Positions 26,006-34,529 of a stretch of 64,000 bases of DNA are shown in pieces (position 1 is the first letter of the stretch; the number at the start of each line of letters is the position of its first letter). The position numbers and the translations under genes are program-made. The notes below the pieces were generated by a model. The model was not told where the DNA came from. It made no database searches and was given only the letters and a program-made list of their open reading frames with translations. The stretch covers positions 310,001 to 374,000 of the forward strand of contig NZ_RCCC01000001.1 of assembly GCF_003663825.1 (NCBI RefSeq), read 5' to 3'. This stretch comes from Acidovorax sp. 106. Its GTDB lineage: Bacteria > Pseudomonadota > Gammaproteobacteria > Burkholderiales > Burkholderiaceae_C.

Positions 26006-26503
26006 ATGAACACCGCCCAAGAAACAACGCCCGTCGCTACCGCTGCAGAAAAAGAACCGGCAAAAGCCACCAAAGCAGTCGCCGCTCCCGCAAAAAAAGC
26101 ACCAGCATCGCCCACCAAGGCAAAAACCGAAAAAGCCAAGGTAGCGGCGGCCCCTAAAGCCAAAGCAGCCCCGAGCAAAGCGATCCCCATCAAGGAAGCC
26201 AAGACCAAAAAGCCCAAGTTGGTGCGCGACAGCTTCACCATCCCCAAGGACGAATACCTGGTGATTGAAAACCTGAAGCAGCGGGCACTGGGTCTCTCGC
26301 ACCCTGTCAAAAAGAGCGAGCTGCTGCGCGCTGGACTGAAGCTGCTCGCAGGCCTCTCTGATGCTGCGCTGCGCACCGCCTTACAGGCCGTGCCTTCCAT
26401 CAAAACCGGGCGCCCTACCAAAGAAGCGCAGGCACCACAACCCAAACCAGTGGCAGTGGCGGCCCCCAAGGCAAAGCCAGCCGCCAAGGCTCGCACCAAG
26501 TAA
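26006..26503 (+). CDS. Lysine/alanine-rich protein with a ribbon-helix-helix-like core (KAP/AlgP-like tails)
   Basis: A 165-residue basic protein. Residues 1-72 are a low-complexity Lys/Ala/Pro tail like histone H1 or AlgP. Residues 73-114 form a compact core: a strand VRDSFTIPKDEY, a helix IENLKQRALGL and a second helix KKSELLRAGLKLL, the order of a MetJ/Arc ribbon-helix-helix fold. Residues 115-135 continue with SDAALRTALQAVPSIKTGRP, and 136-165 are again Lys/Ala/Pro-rich. Start ATG 26006 follows AAGGAG. The core resembles a widespread unannotated Burkholderiales protein; fold and DNA binding are inferred. The position between ppx and sixA-ppk1 and the 35-bp palindrome suggest an autoregulated nucleoid or polyphosphate-associated protein. 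Confidence 0.75.
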   Translation: MNTAQETTPVATAAEKEPAKATKAVAAPAKKAPASPTKAKTEKAKVAAAPKAKAAPSKAIPIKEAKTKKPKLVRDSFTIPKDEYLVIENLKQRALGLSHPVKKSELLRAGLKLLAGLSDAALRTALQAVPSIKTGRPTKEAQAPQPKPVAVAAPKAKPAAKARTK

Positions 26504-26524
26504 GCCCACTGGCAAAGCAAAGCA

Positions 26525-26986
26525 TCACAGGTACTCGGGGGACTGAACGGTCATCAGGACCGTTTGGCTCTGCTCCAGGCGTTGCCGCTGGCGCAGCCAC
26601 CACACAGCCCCTTTGCGTACCGCACACTCAGGCGACTGCAGCCCGAGCAATTGGGCAATCACCTGCCCCAGTACGGGCTGGTGTCCCACAATCAAGATGG
26701 TGCCCCGGGCGTTGGGCCATTGCGCCAAGTCGAGCAAATCTTGCACTGTGCCGCCTGGTAACAGTTCAGCACGCATTTTGAATTTGCGGCCCAGCGCTGC
26801 TGCCGTCTGCTCTGTTCGGCGCGCCGGGCTGGCAATCACACGCAACCCCTCGGGCAATTGGCGGTCCAGCCAGGCGGCCATTCTGGCCGCCTGCTTCTCG
26901 CCGCGCGGCGTTAACGCGCGTGCCAAATCATCTACCCCCTCGGCAGCCTCTTCGGCCTCGGCATGTCGCCAGAGAATCAAATCCAT
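26525..26986 (-). CDS. sixA: Phosphohistidine phosphatase SixA
   Basis: Small histidine phosphatase of the phosphoglycerate-mutase superfamily, 153 residues, removing phosphate from phosphohistidine proteins. The catalytic RH motif is in LILWRHAEAEE (H8), and the second His is in ILIVGHQPVLGQ. Start ATG 26986 gives the family-like N-terminus MDLILWRHAE and lies 11 bases after the ppk1 stop, so co-transcription with ppk1 is likely. Confidence 0.9.
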   Translation of the reverse strand: MDLILWRHAEAEEAAEGVDDLARALTPRGEKQAARMAAWLDRQLPEGLRVIASPARRTEQTAAALGRKFKMRAELLPGGTVQDLLDLAQWPNARGTILIVGHQPVLGQVIAQLLGLQSPECAVRKGAVWWLRQRQRLEQSQTVLMTVQSPEYL

Positions 26987-26997
26987 TTCATCCCCCG

Positions 26998-29052
26998 TCA
27001 CGCAGACCGAAGCCCCGCCGCGCCATAGCGCACCATCAAGGCGTTCTGCGCGCCATGCCCTGTCGATGGGCGGCTTGCACGCTGGTACGCACCGTTGGCG
27101 TCCAAGGTCCACGCATCCCGGTCGTCATGCAAATAGGCCACCAAGCACTCATCCACAATTTGCTGGCGCAGTTTCGAGTCCGTCACCGGCCACGCCAACT
27201 CAATGCGCCGCATCATGTTGCGATTCATCCAATCGGCACTCGAAAGATACAAGTCTTCTTGGCCATTGCTGCGAAAGTAAAACACCCGCGTATGCTCCAA
27301 GAACCGGCCAATGACCGAGCGCACGCGGATGTTATCGGTGACGCCCGGTACCTGAGCGGCCAACATGCACGCTCCACGCACAATGAGATCAATGCGCGCA
27401 CCGCACTGCCCGGCCAGGATCAGCGCCCGAATCAAAGCCTCGTCGGTCAAGGCGTTCATCTTGAGCACGATGCGTGCATCTTCTCCTCGACTGGCCGCTT
27501 GCCCCACCTGCTCAATCTTTTCCTGCATGCGGCGCTGCAGATGAAATGGGGCCAAGATCAGTTGGCGCAGCTTAGGCGGGCGATTCTGGCTGGCAAGGTG
27601 GCTAAAAACGCCATCCATGTCAGCAGTGGTTTCCTCGTTCGCAGTCAGGTAACTGAGGTCTGTGTACAAGCGTGCTGTGCGCACGTTGTAGTTGCCCGTG
27701 GAGAGGTGCCCGTAGCGGCGCAAACGCCCACCTTCCCGGCGGGTCACCAACAGCATCTTTGCGTGGGTCTTGAGGCCCACCACCCCATAAACCACCTGCG
27801 CCCCCACAGACTCCAGAGCTTCTGCCCAGTTGATGTTGGCCTCTTCATCAAAGCGGGCTTTCAGCTCCACAACCGCCATGACCTCTTTGCCGCGGCGCAC
27901 CGCTTCCGTCAGCAACTCCATCAACTCTGAATCAGCCCCTGTGCGGTAGATCGTTTGCTTGATCACCAGCACTTGAGGGTCGTTGACGGCCTCGCGCAAA
28001 AATGCCAGCACGCCATCGAAACTCTCAAATGGCTGGTGGATCACCACGTCCCTCTGGCGCACCTGCTCCAAAATAGAGACTCCCTGCTGCAACTGCCGTG
28101 GCCAGGACGAGCGCCAGGGCGGAAACAACAAAGCGGGGTCATTGACGAGATCCACCAATTGCGTCAGCCGCACCAGATTGACAGGCCCTGGAACCCTGTA
28201 GACAGCCGCAGGCGGTAGCGCAAACTGCGCCCTCAAAAACTCAGACAAAAACGAAGAACAACCGGCAGATACCTCCAATCGAACCGCTTGGCCATAGTGA
28301 CGCTGCTGAAGCCCTTGGCGCAGAGCAGTGCGCAGGTTGCGCACATCCTCCTCGTCCAGCGCCATGTCCGAATGCCGGGTAACCCGGAACTGCGAGAATT
28401 CGGTGACTTCGCGCCCTGGAAACAGGTCGTGCAGATGGGAGCGGATGATGCTCGAAAGGCTCACAAACCAAGTGCCTTGCGGGGCCACCTTGCTGGGCAT
28501 GCGAACCAGGCGTGGCAAGGCCCGAGGCACTTTCACAATGGCGACTTCGTTCTCACGACCAAAGGCATCCGGTCCGCGCAGGCGCACAATGAAATTCAAG
28601 GATTTGTTGGCCACTTGCGGAAACGGATGGGCCGGATCCAGCCCCACCGGTATGAGCAAAGGCCGCACCTCTTTCACAAAGTAGTCTTGTACCCAGCGCC
28701 GCTGCGCGGCATTGCGTTCCCCGTGGGAGACGATGCGAATTCCATGCGACTCAAACGCGGGGACCAAGGACTCGTTGTACAACGCATACTGGCGCACCAC
28801 TAGGTTGTGGACGATTGCGGACAAGGACTCAAGCGACGCAGCACTGTAGAGGCCCTTGGCGTCCCCGTTCTTGGCGGCAGTGATGTGTGGCGCAGCCCGC
28901 ACCTCAAAAAACTCATCCAGATTGGACGACACGATGCACAGGTAACGCAGCCGCTCCAGCAACGGCACGTCCGTGCGTGCGGCCCAATCAAACACCCGCT
29001 CGTTGAATGCCAGGATGCTCTGATCACGGTCCAGCATCACAACAGGGGACAT
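26998..29052 (-). CDS. ppk1: Polyphosphate kinase 1
   Basis: Membrane-associated enzyme that polymerises ATP gamma-phosphate into polyphosphate. Phospholipase-D-like fold with the catalytic His in GLKTHAKMLLV and the second conserved segment HLSTGNYNVRTARLYTDLSY. The family N-terminus LDRDQSILAFNERVFDW is intact. From ATG 29052 it has 684 residues, close to the usual 690; an open frame continues to GTG 29178, but that start would leave almost no leader after the Pho-box promoter. A PhoB site lies at 29206-29224, inside the end of the upstream gene. Followed by sixA. Confidence 0.95.
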   Translation of the reverse strand: MSPVVMLDRDQSILAFNERVFDWAARTDVPLLERLRYLCIVSSNLDEFFEVRAAPHITAAKNGDAKGLYSAASLESLSAIVHNLVVRQYALYNESLVPAFESHGIRIVSHGERNAAQRRWVQDYFVKEVRPLLIPVGLDPAHPFPQVANKSLNFIVRLRGPDAFGRENEVAIVKVPRALPRLVRMPSKVAPQGTWFVSLSSIIRSHLHDLFPGREVTEFSQFRVTRHSDMALDEEDVRNLRTALRQGLQQRHYGQAVRLEVSAGCSSFLSEFLRAQFALPPAAVYRVPGPVNLVRLTQLVDLVNDPALLFPPWRSSWPRQLQQGVSILEQVRQRDVVIHQPFESFDGVLAFLREAVNDPQVLVIKQTIYRTGADSELMELLTEAVRRGKEVMAVVELKARFDEEANINWAEALESVGAQVVYGVVGLKTHAKMLLVTRREGGRLRRYGHLSTGNYNVRTARLYTDLSYLTANEETTADMDGVFSHLASQNRPPKLRQLILAPFHLQRRMQEKIEQVGQAASRGEDARIVLKMNALTDEALIRALILAGQCGARIDLIVRGACMLAAQVPGVTDNIRVRSVIGRFLEHTRVFYFRSNGQEDLYLSSADWMNRNMMRRIELAWPVTDSKLRQQIVDECLVAYLHDDRDAWTLDANGAYQRASRPSTGHGAQNALMVRYGAAGLRSA

Positions 29053-29184
29053 GGGGCTTTTGCACCGCAAAGCTCCAGAATCGTCAGGAGTACCAGACTC
29101 TCCAGCACCCTCAACAACAGCATCGGTCAGCGGTTTGTCCAAAGGCAAGGGCAGCATGAGAGGCGCAATCAAAGTCACAATCAG

Positions 29185-29224
29185 ACGCGCAGTATTTGCT
29201 ATTCAGATGACAGTGATGTGACAG
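29185..29224 (-). promoter_or_regulatory. Pho box upstream of ppk1, inside the glycosyltransferase 3' end
   Basis: On the minus strand CTGTCACATCACTGTCATC (29224-29206) shows two CTGTCA half-sites 11 bases apart, close to the PhoB consensus. An AT-richer stretch with TAGCAAATACT follows as the likely -10. It overlaps the coding end (VTSLSSE) and stop of the preceding gene. Confidence 0.85.
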
Positions 29225-30284
29225 TTTTTTGCACCACCTTATGCGGTGTCACAAAGCGATTGACCGGCACAAGATGGCCGAGAAACTGATCCGCAGCCGA
29301 ACCCCAGGTAAATGCCAGTGCACGCTGACGCGCCTCATGCCGAGGGATGCGCAAGGCTTGCTGACAAGCCGACAAAAGGTCTTCATCCAGCATACCACCC
29401 TGGGCTGCAGCACCGTCATGCGCACCCAGCACCTCCATAGGCCCCTCGACAGGAAACGCAGCAACCGGAGTGCCACAAGCCATGGCTTCCAGCATCACCA
29501 AGCCAAAAGTCTCAGAGCGGCTGGGAAAAACAAATACATCAGCCGCTGCATAGACCTGCGCCAGCGTGGGCCTGTCCAAAATTCCCAACCAGCGAACGTG
29601 GGGAAACCGCGCCTTCAGCCCTGCTTCCAGCGGCCCAACCCCGCAGACCACCTTGGTCCCAGGCATCTGCATTTGCAGGAAGGCCTCAATATTTTTCTCG
29701 TAGGAAACACGACCGACATACAGACTGACGGGATGCGCCAATGCCCCTGTCACATGACAAGGCTTTGTGACGGCTTCAAATTGAAATGCCTGAGTGTCCA
29801 CCCCATGGGTCCACCTGCGCAAGTTGCGAAAGCCACGTTGGGCCAGCATATTCATCACATCTCGCGTCGGCACCATCACCCCTGAAGACGGTCGGTGAAA
29901 ATGGCGAAAAAGGGCATACCCCCAAGCCAGCGGAATGCGCAGCGCCGCTTGCAGAATCTCTGGAAACCGTGTGTGAAAGGCGGTGGTGAACGCCAAGCGG
30001 TGCCGCAAACAATATTTGCGAGCAGCCCAGCCCAGAGGACCTTCCGTGGCCAGATGAATCGCATCGGGCTGGTAATCAGCCAACAAGCCTGTCAACATTT
30101 TGAATGGCCGTACCGCCAAATCAATGCCCGCATAGCCAGGACAGGGACGGGTGCGAAACAGCCCTGGATGTATGACCATCACCTGGTGTCCACGCGACTC
30201 CAGTTGCTGCACCAGTTCCACCAGCGTTGTCACAACGCCATTGACCTGGGGCTGCCATGCATCGGTGACGAGGGCAATTTTCAT
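29199..30284 (-). CDS. GT4-family glycosyltransferase, Agt/MgtA-like (glycolipid synthesis candidate)
   Basis: A 361-residue GT-B enzyme with the N-terminal MKIALVTDAWQPQVNGVVTTL and the C-terminal donor-site motif SRSETFGLVMLEAMACGTPV (E-x7-E). This subgroup includes lipid glycosyltransferases such as MgtA/SqdX and the Agt enzyme found beside plcP in phosphate-limited bacteria. Its ATG overlaps the stop of the PlcP-like gene by 4 bases and it follows olsB, so glucosylation of diacylglycerol is the best inference. Other acceptors, such as mannosylation of a glycan, cannot be excluded. The Pho box of ppk1 lies within its last codons. Confidence 0.75.
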   Translation of the reverse strand: MKIALVTDAWQPQVNGVVTTLVELVQQLESRGHQVMVIHPGLFRTRPCPGYAGIDLAVRPFKMLTGLLADYQPDAIHLATEGPLGWAARKYCLRHRLAFTTAFHTRFPEILQAALRIPLAWGYALFRHFHRPSSGVMVPTRDVMNMLAQRGFRNLRRWTHGVDTQAFQFEAVTKPCHVTGALAHPVSLYVGRVSYEKNIEAFLQMQMPGTKVVCGVGPLEAGLKARFPHVRWLGILDRPTLAQVYAAADVFVFPSRSETFGLVMLEAMACGTPVAAFPVEGPMEVLGAHDGAAAQGGMLDEDLLSACQQALRIPRHEARQRALAFTWGSAADQFLGHLVPVNRFVTPHKVVQKTVTSLSSE

Positions 30285-31165
30285 GCGGCCACCTGCTGCC
30301 CTAGGGGCTCCAACACGCGGGGCGACGCATTTCCATGCCAATGCACGATTTCCAAGCGCCCATCGCGGTGCTCAACCAAAGCCGTGCAACTCTCCACCCA
30401 ATCACCATCATTGCAATACAAAATACCGTCGATCTCGCGCATCTCTGCCCGGTGGATATGGCCACACACCACGCCCTGGTGCCCCCTGCGACGGGCTTCA
30501 GCCGCCACGGCGTTCTCAAAATCAGTCACGTAGTTCAATGCCTTTTTGACTTTGCCTTTGAGATAGGCAGAAAGCGACCAGTAGGGCAGCCCCATGCGCG
30601 CGCGCAAGCGATTGAGGTGCCGGTTGAGTTTGAGGGTCAATTCATACAGGTTGTCCCCCAGGTAGGCCAACCATTTGGCGCATTGGATGACGCCATCGAA
30701 GTAGTCCCCATGGACCACCCAAAGCCTTCGCCCATCGGCTGTGGTGTGTACTGCTTCGGTTTGCACGTGGATTCCCCCAAAGGAATGCCCTTCAAATGCT
30801 CTTGCAAACTCGTCGTGGTTACCCGGAACAAAGACGATGCGACAACCTTTGCGGGCACTTCTCAATAATTTCTGCACCACGTCGTTGTGCAACTGGGGCC
30901 AAAACCAGCGGCGGCGGAGTTGCCAACCATCCACAATGTCCCCCACCAAATACAGCGAGTCGCTGGAGTGGTGACGCAGAAAATCCAGCAGTGCAGCAGC
31001 CTGGAAGCCTGGAGTTCCCAAATGCAAATCCGAGATAAAAATGGCCCGGTACTTGGGATGAGACTCCGCCTCCGGGCTGTCTGTATCAACGGCTTGCGCT
31101 TCGGGTGGAAGAAAAGGCAGGTTCATACCACCCCACGCACCGGAAGCATCCAGCGCGGCCCGCAT
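30281..31165 (-). CDS. Calcineurin-like phosphoesterase, PlcP/LpxH-type (COG2908)
   Basis: A 294-residue metallophosphoesterase with every metal-ligand motif: ISDLHLG, VGDIVDGW, PGNHDEF, VHGDYFD and CGHIHRAE. The segments LRHHSSDSLYLVGDIVDGW, WPQLHNDVVQKLL and LPYWSLSAYLK are typical of the subgroup that includes the intracellular phospholipase C PlcP of rhizobia, usually annotated as UDP-2,3-diacylglucosamine hydrolase. ATG 31165 overlaps the olsB stop by one base (TGATG), and its own stop overlaps the next ATG. Between olsB and an Agt-like gene, release of diacylglycerol from phospholipids is more likely than lipid A synthesis. LpxH activity remains the alternative, since no other lpxH is in view. 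Confidence 0.75.
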   Translation of the reverse strand: MRAALDASGAWGGMNLPFLPPEAQAVDTDSPEAESHPKYRAIFISDLHLGTPGFQAAALLDFLRHHSSDSLYLVGDIVDGWQLRRRWFWPQLHNDVVQKLLRSARKGCRIVFVPGNHDEFARAFEGHSFGGIHVQTEAVHTTADGRRLWVVHGDYFDGVIQCAKWLAYLGDNLYELTLKLNRHLNRLRARMGLPYWSLSAYLKGKVKKALNYVTDFENAVAAEARRRGHQGVVCGHIHRAEMREIDGILYCNDGDWVESCTALVEHRDGRLEIVHWHGNASPRVLEPLGQQVAA

Positions 31166-32001
31166 CAAGCCCCCAGAAAGTGCTTGCGATAGCGGGGATG
31201 CAAATCTGCCAGACGCATCAACATGGGCAGATCTGCGGTGTTGAAATCGGGATCCCATGCGGGTGCGCCCAACACACGGGCACCCAGGCGCAAATAGCCT
31301 TTGATCAAGGCTGGTGGCTCGGCCAATACCGAATTGTCGAGCTGCTCCACAGGCAGAGGAAGGCGGGGACGTACGTGGTATTCAATGGGCGCAAGGTGGG
31401 TTTGGCGAAGCTGCTCCCAGATACTGGCAGCCACGTCGCCACTGACCACACCGTTGTGCAGCATGGGGATGCTGGCGCAACCGATCATGGTGTCGAGCTG
31501 ATTGCGAACCATGAAATCGGCCAACGCGCCCCACAAAGCCATGATCACACCGCCAGTGCGATGTGCCGGGTGCACGCAACTGCGCCCCAACTCCACCATC
31601 CTTGACCGTAGCCCACGCAAACGTGTGAGATCAAACTCCGTGTCGCTGTAAGTGCCCCCAACGCGCTGGGCCTGGGCGGGCGTCAGGACCCGGTAGGTTC
31701 CGATGACTGCCTGGCTCATCTCATCAAGCACCAAGAGATGCTCGCAATAGTCATCGAACAGATCAATGTCGTGACCCGGCACTGGAGTCGACAGACGTGC
31801 ACCCATTTCAAGGCCAAAGACCTCGAAACGCAGTCTTTGTGCCTGCCTGACTTCGTCCAGATGGCGAGCCCAGCGGACCTGAATGCCCGCCTGGACTGGC
31901 CTGCCAGCGCCCCAGACGCCCCCAGGCGCAGACGAGCGCTCGGTGGCGCCATGTACAGACTCTATAACGGGGGATAAACCGCCATGGGTGGGCTCTTGCA
32001 T
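31165..32001 (-). CDS. olsB: Ornithine lipid N-acyltransferase (OlsB, GNAT-like)
   Basis: A 278-residue acyltransferase of the OlsB/hemolysin-like GNAT class that attaches a 3-hydroxyacyl chain to ornithine, the first step to phosphorus-free ornithine lipids. Recognisable blocks are QAQRLRFEVFGLEMGA, DYCEHLLVLDE, VELGRSCVHPAHR and a C-terminal IKGYLRLGARVLGAPAWDPDFNTADLPML. Start ATG 32001 has AAGGAG at a spacing of 7-8. First gene of the tightly coupled olsB-plcP-agt set. The partner acyltransferase OlsA is not in this window. I could not find a good Pho box directly upstream. Confidence 0.85.
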   Translation of the reverse strand: MQEPTHGGLSPVIESVHGATERSSAPGGVWGAGRPVQAGIQVRWARHLDEVRQAQRLRFEVFGLEMGARLSTPVPGHDIDLFDDYCEHLLVLDEMSQAVIGTYRVLTPAQAQRVGGTYSDTEFDLTRLRGLRSRMVELGRSCVHPAHRTGGVIMALWGALADFMVRNQLDTMIGCASIPMLHNGVVSGDVAASIWEQLRQTHLAPIEYHVRPRLPLPVEQLDNSVLAEPPALIKGYLRLGARVLGAPAWDPDFNTADLPMLMRLADLHPRYRKHFLGA

Positions 32002-32191
32002 GAATAGGCTCCTTCGTTCAACCCAAGAATCTGGAGCCAGGCAAACACCTCAACCTGGTCCATTTTCTGGAAGTTTGAAAGAACCCAATGACACTGGCGT
32101 TGCAATGCCAAGGCGAATTCATGACACACGGCCATCAGGCCATGACCCATTGACATCTGAGTCAAAGGTGGATGGCCGCAGGAGCCACCAG

Positions 32192-33526
32192 TCAACCGGC
32201 CCGCGCCGCGTCAACCAATTTTTGAGCGCAGCGATTGGCCTGGTCCTCGTCTCGCGCCTCCACCATCACACGCAGCAGAGGCTCGGTCCCGCTGGCGCGG
32301 ATCAGTACCCGGCCTGTCTCGCCCAGCTCGGCCTCCACTTGCCCAATCGCTTCGGACAACAGGGCATTGCCCTTCCAGTCTTGCCCAGGTGTGAGGCGCA
32401 CGTTCAGCAACACCTGCGGAAACAACACCAGGTCCTTGAGCAAATGCGGCAAGCTGGAGCCGCTGCGCACACAGGCTTGAAGCACTTGCAGGGCGCTCAC
32501 TAGGCCGTCCCCCGTAGTGTGCTTGTCCAGTGCCAGCAAATGGCCAGAGCCTTCGCCACCCAATGTCCAGCGGTGCTTGGCCAGTTCTTCCAGTACATAG
32601 CGGTCGCCCACTTTGGCACGCTCCAGGCGAACGCCGCGCTGTTTGAGCGCCACCTCCACCGCCATGTTGGTCATCAATGTACCCACAACACCCGGCACAT
32701 GTTCATCACGCCCCATGCGGTCGGCAGCCATCAGATACAGCAACTCATCGCCGTTATAGAGGCGCCCTGCCGCATCCACCATTTGCAAGCGATCCGCATC
32801 GCCGTCCAGCGCTACACCATAGTCAGCGCGGTTGGCACGCACAGAGCGCACCAGAGCTTCGGGGTGTGTGGCGCCCACCTCATGGTTGATGTTCAGGCCA
32901 TCCGGTGCGCAGCCAATGGACAGCACTTCTGCGCCCAGCTCATGGAATACCTTGGGAGCCACTTGGTAGGCCGCGCCGTGCGCCGCATCCACCACGATCT
33001 TGAGCCCACGCAAGGTCAGGTCTTGAGGGAAAGTGCTTTTACAGAACTCAATGTAGCGCCCTGCCGCATCATCCAACCGACGTGCTTTACCCAAGCTGGA
33101 AGAATCGGCCCAGACCGGTGTCTCGTCCAACGCGGCCTCAACCGCCTGCTCCCAAGCATCTGGCAATTTCGTTCCTTGGGCACTGAAAAACTTGATGCCA
33201 TTGTCTGGATAGGCGTTGTGGCTTGCACTGATCACCACACCCAAGCTGGCTCGCTGAGCCCGGGTCAGGTACGCCACCCCAGGCGTGGGCAGCGGCCCGA
33301 GCAGCACCACATCGACCCCAGCGGAGTTGAACCCTGACTCCAAGGCACTCTCCAGCATGTATCCAGAAATACGCGTGTCTTTACCAATCAACACGGTGGG
33401 GCGGTCTTCTGTGCGACGCAAGACGCGTCCCACGGCATGGGCCAAGCGCAACACAAAATCTGGAGTGATGGGGTACTGCCCCACCGTGCCTCGAATGCCA
33501 TCTGTGCCGAAATACTTGCGGGTCAT
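32192..33526 (-). CDS. glmM: Phosphoglucosamine mutase
   Basis: Converts glucosamine-6-P to glucosamine-1-P for UDP-GlcNAc and peptidoglycan. The 444-residue product starts [13 protein letters not shown], with the phosphoserine loop [16 protein letters not shown] (active Ser in SASHN), the metal loop DGDADRL and the phosphate-binding [14 protein letters not shown] 33526 is preceded by GGAG. Order folP-glmM downstream of ftsH is classical. Confidence 0.97.
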   Translation of the reverse strand: MTRKYFGTDGIRGTVGQYPITPDFVLRLAHAVGRVLRRTEDRPTVLIGKDTRISGYMLESALESGFNSAGVDVVLLGPLPTPGVAYLTRAQRASLGVVISASHNAYPDNGIKFFSAQGTKLPDAWEQAVEAALDETPVWADSSSLGKARRLDDAAGRYIEFCKSTFPQDLTLRGLKIVVDAAHGAAYQVAPKVFHELGAEVLSIGCAPDGLNINHEVGATHPEALVRSVRANRADYGVALDGDADRLQMVDAAGRLYNGDELLYLMAADRMGRDEHVPGVVGTLMTNMAVEVALKQRGVRLERAKVGDRYVLEELAKHRWTLGGEGSGHLLALDKHTTGDGLVSALQVLQACVRSGSSLPHLLKDLVLFPQVLLNVRLTPGQDWKGNALLSEAIGQVEAELGETGRVLIRASGTEPLLRVMVEARDEDQANRCAQKLVDAARAG

Positions 33527-33568
33527 GTCTCTCAATCTCCAATCGTTAACGAAGACGTATCCAACGCC

Positions 33569-34432
33569 TCATGGTGTTGCCAGCCCATCGCGCAGATCGG
33601 GCTGCAGACCTTGGCTCGCAGCCCGCCACACTGCCAAGGCCGCCACCGTCTCTCGCACGTCGTGTACGCGAACGATGCGAGCCCCCCGCTCTACCCCCAG
33701 CAAGGCAGCAGCCACGCTGGGGACCATGCGGGCATCCACATCCAAACCTGTCACAGCCCCCAGCGACGATTTGCGAGACCACCCCACCAGCAATGGGTAG
33801 CCATCGGCCAGCAGCTCAGACTGGTGGGACAACAAGGCAAAATTCTGCTCTACCGTTTTGCCAAAACCCACGCCCGGGTCCAGCACAATGCGCTCGCGCT
33901 GCACTCCGGACGCTCGCAAACTGGCGGCCGATTCTTGCAAGAATTTTCTCACTTGCGGCACGATCTCTCCTGACATGGGAGACACCTGCATGGTTTGCGG
34001 ATCACGGTGCATGTGCATGAGGCATACACCGCAAGAGGGGTGGGTGGCCACCACGGCCAGCGCCCCCGGCTGCCGTAGCGCCCAGATGTCGTTGATGACG
34101 TCTGCGCCCAAGTCAAGAACGGCCCGCATGACTTGGGGCTTGTAGGTATCCACAGAAACAGGAACGCCCAAAGACACCGCCTCTCGAACCACGGGAAGTA
34201 CACGGGCCAACTCCTCCTCAAGCCCGACAGCGGGGCTGCCTGGACGGGTAGATTCGCCCCCAATGTCCAGGATATCCGCCCCCTCGCGAATCAAGCGCTC
34301 GCAATGGCGCAAAGCACTGGACGTATCAAGGTGTTGACCACCGTCTGAGAAGGAGTCAGGCGTGGCATTGACGATGCCCATGACAAGGGGCTTGTCCAGA
34401 GCAAGAGAGAACCTTGAAGTTTGCCAATCCAT
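33569..34432 (-). CDS. folP: Dihydropteroate synthase
   Basis: Folate pathway enzyme joining p-aminobenzoate to dihydropterin pyrophosphate, 287 residues. Signatures MGIVNATPDSFSDGG and DILDIGGESTRPG are intact, as are the pterin-site D in VNDIW and the C-terminal RVHDV. Lies between ftsH and glmM. Confidence 0.96.
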   Translation of the reverse strand: MDWQTSRFSLALDKPLVMGIVNATPDSFSDGGQHLDTSSALRHCERLIREGADILDIGGESTRPGSPAVGLEEELARVLPVVREAVSLGVPVSVDTYKPQVMRAVLDLGADVINDIWALRQPGALAVVATHPSCGVCLMHMHRDPQTMQVSPMSGEIVPQVRKFLQESAASLRASGVQRERIVLDPGVGFGKTVEQNFALLSHQSELLADGYPLLVGWSRKSSLGAVTGLDVDARMVPSVAAALLGVERGARIVRVHDVRETVAALAVWRAASQGLQPDLRDGLATP

Positions 34433-34479
34433 GTGATCCGGGGTGCTTGTGGTTTTCCTGCGAAAAACGCGAGGAATGC

Positions 34480-34512
34480 AAAAAAGAAACGGGGCATGCG
34501 CCCCGTTCTTTC
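34480..34512 (-). terminator. Rho-independent terminator after ftsH
   Basis: On the minus strand GAACGGGGC pairs with GCCCCGTTTC around GCAT, followed by a T-rich tail (34480-34485). It separates ftsH from folP. Confidence 0.8.
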
Positions 34513-34529
34513 ATTCAAAAGCCTGCAGG

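Noticed and set aside
30281..31165. Naming the phosphoesterase lpxH
   Set aside because: The operon with olsB and a lipid glycosyltransferase in a Pho neighbourhood fits PlcP better; LpxH remains an alternative and no symbol was given.
16141..32001. The phosphate region as a horizontally acquired island
   Set aside because: No tRNA, integrase, direct repeats or composition change at its borders; it merges with core genes on both sides.
32080..32180. A Pho box upstream of olsB
   Set aside because: TGTCA fragments occur on the minus strand (for example ATGTCAATGGGTCATGG), but no pair shows the 11-base PhoB spacing.
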